DNA from: Bacillota bacterium
GTDB taxonomy: Bacteria > Bacillota_I > Bacilli_A > RFN20 > CAG-826
DNA: 10,413 nucleotides
Assembly: GCA_023443485.1 (NCBI GenBank)
Contig: JAEZUH010000049.1
Location: 1-10,413, forward strand
Reading direction: 5' to 3'
Shown here: piece by piece, positions 6,231 to 10,413 of the stretch
Position numbering within the stretch: the stretch's first letter is position 1
How the letters are laid out: every line of letters starts with the position of its first letter
Made by a program: the position numbers and the translations under genes
Notes under the pieces: generated by a model
What the model was told of the DNA's origin: nothing
Databases searched by the model: none
Seen by the model: only the letters and a program-made list of their open reading frames with translations

Positions 6231-7449
6231 CTAAAATGTCGCCTCCTTCAAGTAGGGCATCAACAAAATAGTCAATGTCATTCTTATTGGTATACAAGTA
6301 AGTCGACATTCTAACTGTCGCCTTACAATTCAAATAATTGTCTAGAATCTTCGCGCAATGCTGGCCAGAACGCACGGCAATTCCTTTCGAATTCAATAAG
6401 GTCGCTTCATCTTGAGCAAACACTCCTTTGCGATTGAAAGTAAGAATTCCGTTTTTAGCTTTCTCATTGTAAATAATTATGTCATCGCAATTACTTAGTT
6501 TCTTAAGAGCGTATCCAATAAGTTCTTGGTCGTGTTTATGAATATTATCAATACCGATGGATTCAATAAATTCAATGGCGGCTTTAAAGCCAATTATTCC
6601 TGATAGATTCATCGTACCAGATTCAAATTTGGCAGGGGGGTCTAAATATTCCAAACTTCCATCAACATGGAAATCTACATTATTGCCTCCTCCAGAAATT
6701 AGTGGATCCATTTTTGCTAGCAAATAGCTCTTTCCAATAAGGCACCCAATGCCAGTCGGACCGCACATTTTATGGGCAGAGAAAGAAAGAAAATCAATAT
6801 TCCAGGCTTTAAAATCAGTTGGTAAGTGAGGAACTGATTGTGCTCCGTCAATAGCGATAACAGCGCCAAATTCATGGGCTACTCTCGCCATCATTTCAAC
6901 ATCATTTACATTGCCTAAAACATTACTCACATGAGCTAGAGACACAATTTTGGTTTTACTATTTACAACAGAACGAAGATTTGTCTCAGTAATAAAGCCT
7001 TCTTGAGTGATGGGGACATAGCGAATAACAGCGCCACTTTTTTTAGCAACATCAAACCAAGGCAACACATTAGAAGCATGTTCTTCTTCACTAAGAACGA
7101 TTTCGTCACCTTTTAAGAGATATTTTAAACCATATCCATAAGCAATTTGGTTTAAAGACATAGTTGTGCCGGAAGTGAACACAACTTCATTTATTTCGCA
7201 ATTTACAAAACGGGCAACGGCTTTACGAGTGTTTAAAACTTCAACATCCATTTGATAGAGAAGATCATAATCACCACGATGTGCATTTGAGGTTAAATCG
7301 GTATAATAAGAGGTAATCGCCTCAATGACACATTTTGGTTTAAATGTCGTTGAACTATTGTCTAAATAAACAAGGTGATGTCCTTGCATTTTTTTGGATT
7401 GATTAAGCATCGGAAAAAGCTGGCGAATTTTTTCAACATCATATCCCAT
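6211..7449 (-). CDS. sufS: Cysteine desulfurase SufS
   Basis: SufS is a PLP enzyme that converts cysteine to alanine and holds the sulfur as a persulfide for SufU. The 412 residues match the group II desulfurase length. YLDNSSTTFKPK (28-39) is the N-terminal signature. EEEHASNVLPW (121-131) has the PLP-stacking His124, and AIDGAQSVPH (199-208) has the PLP-binding aspartate. SFSAHKMCGPTG (222-233) has Lys227, the Schiff-base lysine. AVRSGQHCAKIL (358-369) contains the catalytic Cys365 in the SufS-type RxGxHCA setting. The C-terminus has the usual RMSTYLYTNKNDID. AAAGGAG lies 9 bases before the ATG inside the sufD end; the sufD stop is two bases away. All catalytic residues are present, so it should be active. 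Confidence 0.97.
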   Translation of the reverse strand: MGYDVEKIRQLFPMLNQSKKMQGHHLVYLDNSSTTFKPKCVIEAITSYYTDLTSNAHRGDYDLLYQMDVEVLNTRKAVARFVNCEINEVVFTSGTTMSLNQIAYGYGLKYLLKGDEIVLSEEEHASNVLPWFDVAKKSGAVIRYVPITQEGFITETNLRSVVNSKTKIVSLAHVSNVLGNVNDVEMMARVAHEFGAVIAIDGAQSVPHLPTDFKAWNIDFLSFSAHKMCGPTGIGCLIGKSYLLAKMDPLISGGGNNVDFHVDGSLEYLDPPAKFESGTMNLSGIIGFKAAIEFIESIGIDNIHKHDQELIGYALKKLSNCDDIIIYNEKAKNGILTFNRKGVFAQDEATLLNSKGIAVRSGQHCAKILDNYLNCKATVRMSTYLYTNKNDIDYFVDALLEGGDILDAYFSN

Positions 7450-7451
7450 AC

Positions 7452-8243
7452 TTACGTTCTCCTTTCGATAAGCTTAACGATTTCTTCACGAACTGATTCA
7501 TCGAAAAAGCCACGAGTAATTGGTTTCAAATAACCATAAGTAATTAAACGTTTGGCCTCAGATTCATCAAGACCTCGAGAGGTTAAATAAAATAAATGAT
7601 CTTCAGGTATTCTACCAACAACCGCTCCATGACTTGCTTCGATATCTTTTTCATCAATTTTCAATAGAGGACGAGCAATAGCATCACAATTCTCATCAAA
7701 AACCATGATTTTAGAATTTTGTCGAGTATGACTTTTGTGAGAGCCTTTTTGGATGGCTGAACAACCGGAAAACACTACTTTTGATTGATCTTTACATACA
7801 CCATAATTGTCACTTAGGGCAGAAGTCTGGGAAGCAAAATGATTGATATTAACATTGAATTCTTTGTTATCGCGATTTGCGGAAAGCGACGCCAAGTGCC
7901 AAACAGCATTCGAGCCTTCTCCGTTAAGATTTATTGTAACTTTTAGTTTTTCTTTATCTTCAGAAAAATCAGCAAAATAAGCCGCGAAACAAGCATCTTT
8001 TTCTAAATTTACATTAATTTCCGATTTATCAAAATTGTGCTTAGCTAAAAAAGAAAGTTGCAATTTTGAATTCTCTTTTAACGAAATGTTTAAAATTGAC
8101 CCACAAGAAAAATCACTAATAAAAATTCGATTAGTGTCATTTTCATTGACAGAAATTTGAACCTGTTCATTGTCGCTTAAGGAGATAGTGCGAGATTCGA
8201 ATTTTATCAACTCGGATTCAAAAAGTAGCGTTTCTTTTTTCAT
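7452..8243 (-). CDS. sufD: SUF complex subunit SufD, compact form
   Basis: SufD pairs with SufB and two SufC in the Fe-S assembly complex and is needed for iron acquisition. The identity rests on its position between sufC and sufS and on the C-terminal half: SHKSHTRQNSKIMV (168-181), then AIARPLLKIDEKDIEASHGAVVGRI (188-212), then HLFYLTSRGLDESEAKRLI. His205 in SHGAVVG corresponds to E. coli His360, important for function. At 263 residues it is much shorter than E. coli (423) or Bacillus (437) SufD. The N-terminal domain is largely missing, leaving the beta-helix and the C-terminal helices. Nothing suggests a frameshift: the frame is open and the start directly abuts the sufC TAG stop, with AAAGGAA about 11 bases upstream. 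It is therefore probably a naturally reduced form. Confidence 0.9.
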   Translation of the reverse strand: MKKETLLFESELIKFESRTISLSDNEQVQISVNENDTNRIFISDFSCGSILNISLKENSKLQLSFLAKHNFDKSEINVNLEKDACFAAYFADFSEDKEKLKVTINLNGEGSNAVWHLASLSANRDNKEFNVNINHFASQTSALSDNYGVCKDQSKVVFSGCSAIQKGSHKSHTRQNSKIMVFDENCDAIARPLLKIDEKDIEASHGAVVGRIPEDHLFYLTSRGLDESEAKRLITYGYLKPITRGFFDESVREEIVKLIERRT

Positions 8244-9062
8244 CTAACGAATGATTTCCTTTATTCCGCATTCACCAAGAGAGACTTTATTCATATCAAT
8301 CTCTTCTTTATCAATTTCGATTCCTAATTCCGTTTTTATGAATTCGTAACCAGTTTGGTCAATCCTTTTTATATAAGATGGGTCGCCATCTATGACAATT
8401 TTTCCATTAATCATCACTATGGCTCTTGTAGGTTTAATTAATTCAAATAATCTTGCATAGTGAGAGATAATTAAAAAGCCCATTCCTTTTTCTTGTTCTT
8501 TTCTAATGACATCAGCAACAGTTTGCATAGCATCTACATCTAACCCAGAATCAATTTCGTCAAGTAAAGCAATTTTTGGTTCAAGCATGAGGAGTTGCAG
8601 TATTTCATTTCTTTTCTTTTCTCCTCCAGAAAAGCCTTCGTTTAGGGATCTAGTAGCTAAATCAAAGGGCATCTTTAATTCCTTTGTCGAAGTGTCCAAT
8701 GCTTTATAAAAGTTATATGTCGAAATTGGCTTTTTGCTGTGAGCATTTACAGAAGCTCTTAAAAAATCAGAATTAATAACACCCGGAATTTCAACTGGGT
8801 TTTGCATTCCGAGAAACAATCCTGCTTTTGATCTTTGATCAACACTCATTTCTAACACGTTCAAATCATCAAGATAGATTGAACCTTTCGTTACATGGTA
8901 ACGTGGGTGTCCAATTATAATATTTAATAATGTTGATTTTCCATGACCATTTGGTCCAAGAAAGGCGACTGTTTCTTTTTGATCTATTGTCAAATTAATT
9001 CCTTTGAGAATTTCTTTGCCGTCAACTTCAGCGTGAAGGTCTTTAATGATTAGTTTTGCCAT
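8244..9062 (-). CDS. sufC: SUF ATPase SufC
   Basis: SufC is the ABC-type ATPase that drives conformational change in the SufBCD complex; despite its fold it acts in the cytosol, not in transport. The 272-residue protein has Walker A GPNGHGKST (36-44), a Q-loop in GMQNPVEIPGV (85-95), the SufC-type signature FSGGEKKRNEI (144-154), Walker B IALLDE (164-169) with Glu169, the D-loop SGLD (172-175), and the H-loop His201 in IISHYARL. The tail after about residue 245 is somewhat longer than in E. coli (248 in total). The ATG at 9062 is chosen because GAGG (9074-9071) lies 8 bases upstream and the protein begins MAKLIIKDL as in the family. An in-frame GTG at 9071 would overlap that binding site. It is the first gene of the minus-strand operon. 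Confidence 0.97.
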   Translation of the reverse strand: MAKLIIKDLHAEVDGKEILKGINLTIDQKETVAFLGPNGHGKSTLLNIIIGHPRYHVTKGSIYLDDLNVLEMSVDQRSKAGLFLGMQNPVEIPGVINSDFLRASVNAHSKKPISTYNFYKALDTSTKELKMPFDLATRSLNEGFSGGEKKRNEILQLLMLEPKIALLDEIDSGLDVDAMQTVADVIRKEQEKGMGFLIISHYARLFELIKPTRAIVMINGKIVIDGDPSYIKRIDQTGYEFIKTELGIEIDKEEIDMNKVSLGECGIKEIIR

Positions 9063-9085
9063 TGCTTTCACCTCGAATCCTAACT

Positions 9086-9114
9086 ATTTTAATCATCTTA
9101 AAGATGGTAATCAA
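9086..9114 (-). promoter_or_regulatory. suf operon promoter
   Basis: On the minus strand TTGATT (9114-9109) and TAAAAT (9091-9086) are separated by exactly 17 bases. The predicted start near 9079 leaves a leader of under 20 bases that just contains the GAGG ribosome binding site of sufC. A 13-base palindrome occupies the spacer. A second TATAAT at 9180-9175 has no matching -35 box. Confidence 0.55.
9094..9106. repeat. Perfect 13-base palindrome in the suf promoter spacer
   Basis: CATCTTAAAGATG is an inverted repeat of six bases on each side of a central base, lying between the candidate -35 and -10 boxes of the suf promoter. A repressor bound there would block RNA polymerase, so it is a candidate operator. 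It does not match a regulator site that I can name, and a palindrome of this size in AT-rich DNA can occur by chance. Confidence 0.35.
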
Positions 9115-9203
9115 ACAATACGATAAAAAAATTAATAAAGATGAGATTTCTTCCATCATAATTCACGAACACCGATTATAACGTCTGATTGTCAAGATTT
9201 ATG

Positions 9204-9232
9204 TTGCATAAAACCATAATAATATTTAGAAT
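9204..9232 (+). promoter_or_regulatory. Promoter of the lipoprotein gene
   Basis: TTGCAT (9204-9209) and TAGAAT (9227-9232) are separated by 17 bases, fitting a sigma-A promoter with five of six -10 bases. The expected start near 9239 gives a leader of about 27 bases containing a strong AAAAGGAG site (9251-9258). The -10 box lies within two AATATT copies (9221-9226 and 9230-9235). Confidence 0.55.
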
Positions 9233-9265
9233 ATTAACGCTATATTTCAGAAAAGGAGAAAAAAC

Positions 9266-10413
9266 ATGAAGAAAAGTAAACTATCCATAGGTTTAGTTAC
9301 TGGTCTAATTGGCGTTATGGCGATGTCAGCATGTAGTAGTGTTACATCTAAAGATGGTGCCGTTGTTACCTTTAAAGGTTATGATGGTCAATCTTCATAC
9401 ACAATTGTCACTGACGAAATGTATGACGAATACCGCAATGCTGTCGATGGCATCTCCAAGTTTTATGAACAAATTCTCGAAGTTTTGATTCGAGATGCTT
9501 TCATAAAGAATTCAGTCGATACCAAAAAAACTTTGGGAACGATTGAAAAAGAAGCTTGGGATGATGTATTAGATCAAAAAGAAGCCGCTAAAGAGAGTGC
9601 TGACTCCAAAGGCACTTCTTATAACACCGAATGGAAAGCAATCCTCGATAGTAATGGTGTTGAGGATACAGATGAATTGTACCAATTATTCATCTATCAA
9701 AAAGAAAAGGAACAAATCGAAGACTGGTATTACGAGGAAAATCTCGAAACTCTTAGGCAAGAGTATTTAGGAATCACCCCAACGGGAACTGCCGTTGACC
9801 CACAAGCTGATTACAACGGTAAGATCTCTTCTCGTCTTCCATACCATCTCCGCCACATTTTGGTGAGCATCGATTCAACTAATCCAAGTTATAATCGCGA
9901 CACCATCACAGCCGAACAAGCGACAAAATTATATAATGTCGTATCCAAATTAAGAGATGGGTCATTAACATTTGGTGCCATCGCCGCTTCAAACAGCGCC
10001 GATTCAAGCTCCTCATCTTATGGTGATGTCGGTATCGTTACCAACAAAGCCTCAAGTGATGGAAGCCTCACAATGGTTGATGAATTCCAATTAGGTGTTT
10101 ATGCATATGATGCAATCGCAACAAAAGTTACTGCCGCCAAGAACGATGCTATCAGCGAAGGTCTTGGAATTACCGGCAATTTCACTAGTTTGTCGAACAA
10201 CACAACTTCCACAATCAGCGAAGCATATGATGACATCACTGGTTCTTTAGCTAAAGTTCCATATGAGGTTTTCACCGCTTTAAATGATTACAAAGAAATG
10301 GAAAACGTTGATGGCCAAGTATTATATGATGGTGATTCTATGATTTATCCAAGAAACATTCTTTGGAATAAATATCTCAATCGACACAATGTATTTGTCA
10401 TCACAAACAACAC
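9266..10413 (+). CDS. PrsA-like lipoprotein, peptidyl-prolyl isomerase (parvulin) family, 3' end cut
   Basis: At least 382 residues are visible, and the frame stays open to the window end. The N-terminus has a basic MKKSK, a hydrophobic segment (about 6-21) and the lipobox M-S-A-C with Cys23, so it is probably a membrane-anchored, surface-exposed lipoprotein. Residues 45-190 are acidic and helix-rich, like the chaperone arm of PrsA/SurA proteins. At 191-200 LPYHLRHILV opens a parvulin domain: TAEQATKLYNVVSKLRDGSLTF, then IAASNSADSSSSSYGDVGIV (239-258), then MVDEFQLGVYAYDA (270-283). The domain is then interrupted by about 100 residues with no parvulin character, including SMIYPRNILWNKYLNRHN (358-375). 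Its C-terminal strand is presumably beyond the window. PrsA helps exported proteins fold. AGGAG lies 7 bases before the ATG. ATC outnumbers ATT roughly 15 to 9 by my count, unlike in sufD, which may reflect high expression. Calling it prsA itself would go too far. Confidence 0.82.
   Translation, partial: MKKSKLSIGLVTGLIGVMAMSACSSVTSKDGAVVTFKGYDGQSSYTIVTDEMYDEYRNAVDGISKFYEQILEVLIRDAFIKNSVDTKKTLGTIEKEAWDDVLDQKEAAKESADSKGTSYNTEWKAILDSNGVEDTDELYQLFIYQKEKEQIEDWYYEENLETLRQEYLGITPTGTAVDPQADYNGKISSRLPYHLRHILVSIDSTNPSYNRDTITAEQATKLYNVVSKLRDGSLTFGAIAASNSADSSSSSYGDVGIVTNKASSDGSLTMVDEFQLGVYAYDAIATKVTAAKNDAISEGLGITGNFTSLSNNTTSTISEAYDDITGSLAKVPYEVFTALNDYKEMENVDGQVLYDGDSMIYPRNILWNKYLNRHNVFVITNN

Noticed and set aside
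9063..9071. In-frame GTG at 9071 as the sufC start
   Set aside because: It overlaps the GAGG binding site that serves the ATG at 9062, and the added residues are not part of the family N-terminus.
9175..9195. TTGACA (9195-9190) and TATAAT (9180-9175) on the minus strand as a suf promoter
   Set aside because: Both hexamers are perfect, but only 9 bases separate them, too few for a sigma-A promoter. The pair at 9114-9086 has the correct 17-base spacer.
9063..9265. Chromosome origin (oriC) in the divergent intergenic region
   Set aside because: No TTATCCACA-like DnaA boxes or clusters were seen here, and dnaA is absent. The region is explained by two divergent promoters.
1..10413. CRISPR arrays, insertion sequences, tRNA or rRNA genes, or a defence system
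   Set aside because: No regularly spaced repeats, transposase motifs, tRNA-like cloverleaf or rRNA signatures were seen on either strand, and almost all of the sequence is covered by recognised housekeeping genes.

Overview
The window comes from a low-GC, Gram-positive-type genome, most likely a member of the Bacilli near the Erysipelotrichia/Mollicutes branch. The evidence is AT-rich genes read with the standard code (tryptophan is TGG; all nine complete genes end in TAA or TAG), AGGAG-type ribosome binding sites, a SufU-type (not SufE-type) SUF system, the mnmG-rsmG-parA-parB block that Firmicutes carry near the chromosome origin, an FMN riboswitch and a PrsA-like lipoprotein. The taxon is an inference; no 16S rRNA or DnaA gene is present.

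Layout. Nine genes run on the minus strand from 9062 down to 165, nearly without gaps: sufC, sufD, sufS, sufU, sufB, mnmG, rsmG, then (after about 60 bases with their own promoter) parA and parB. Immediately downstream of parB, between 157 and 19, lies a well-conserved FMN riboswitch with an intrinsic terminator, also on the minus strand. Its controlled gene begins at about position 18 and leaves the window. On the other side, a short divergent region (9063-9265) separates the suf promoter from a plus-strand lipoprotein gene with parvulin (PrsA-like) features, which is cut by the window end.

How the genes fit together. SufS removes sulfur from cysteine, SufU accepts it, and SufB-SufC-SufD assemble Fe-S clusters. 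MnmG modifies the wobble uridine of tRNAs, RsmG methylates 16S rRNA, and ParA/ParB segregate the chromosome. Joining the suf operon directly to mnmG, with a one-base TAATG overlap, puts Fe-S assembly at the head of an origin-type operon where mnmE is commonly found. A parS-like palindrome lies on the parA promoter and ribosome binding site, which suggests autoregulation.

Points most worth a second look: a ParB whose two CTP-binding motifs are both degenerate; the parS-like site between the -10 box and ribosome binding site of parA; a SufD only 263 residues long; the suf-mnmG fusion operon; and the riboswitch, whose candidate promoter overlaps the parB stop codon and whose terminator includes the ribosome binding site of the next gene. 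No defence system, mobile element, CRISPR array, tRNA or rRNA was seen.
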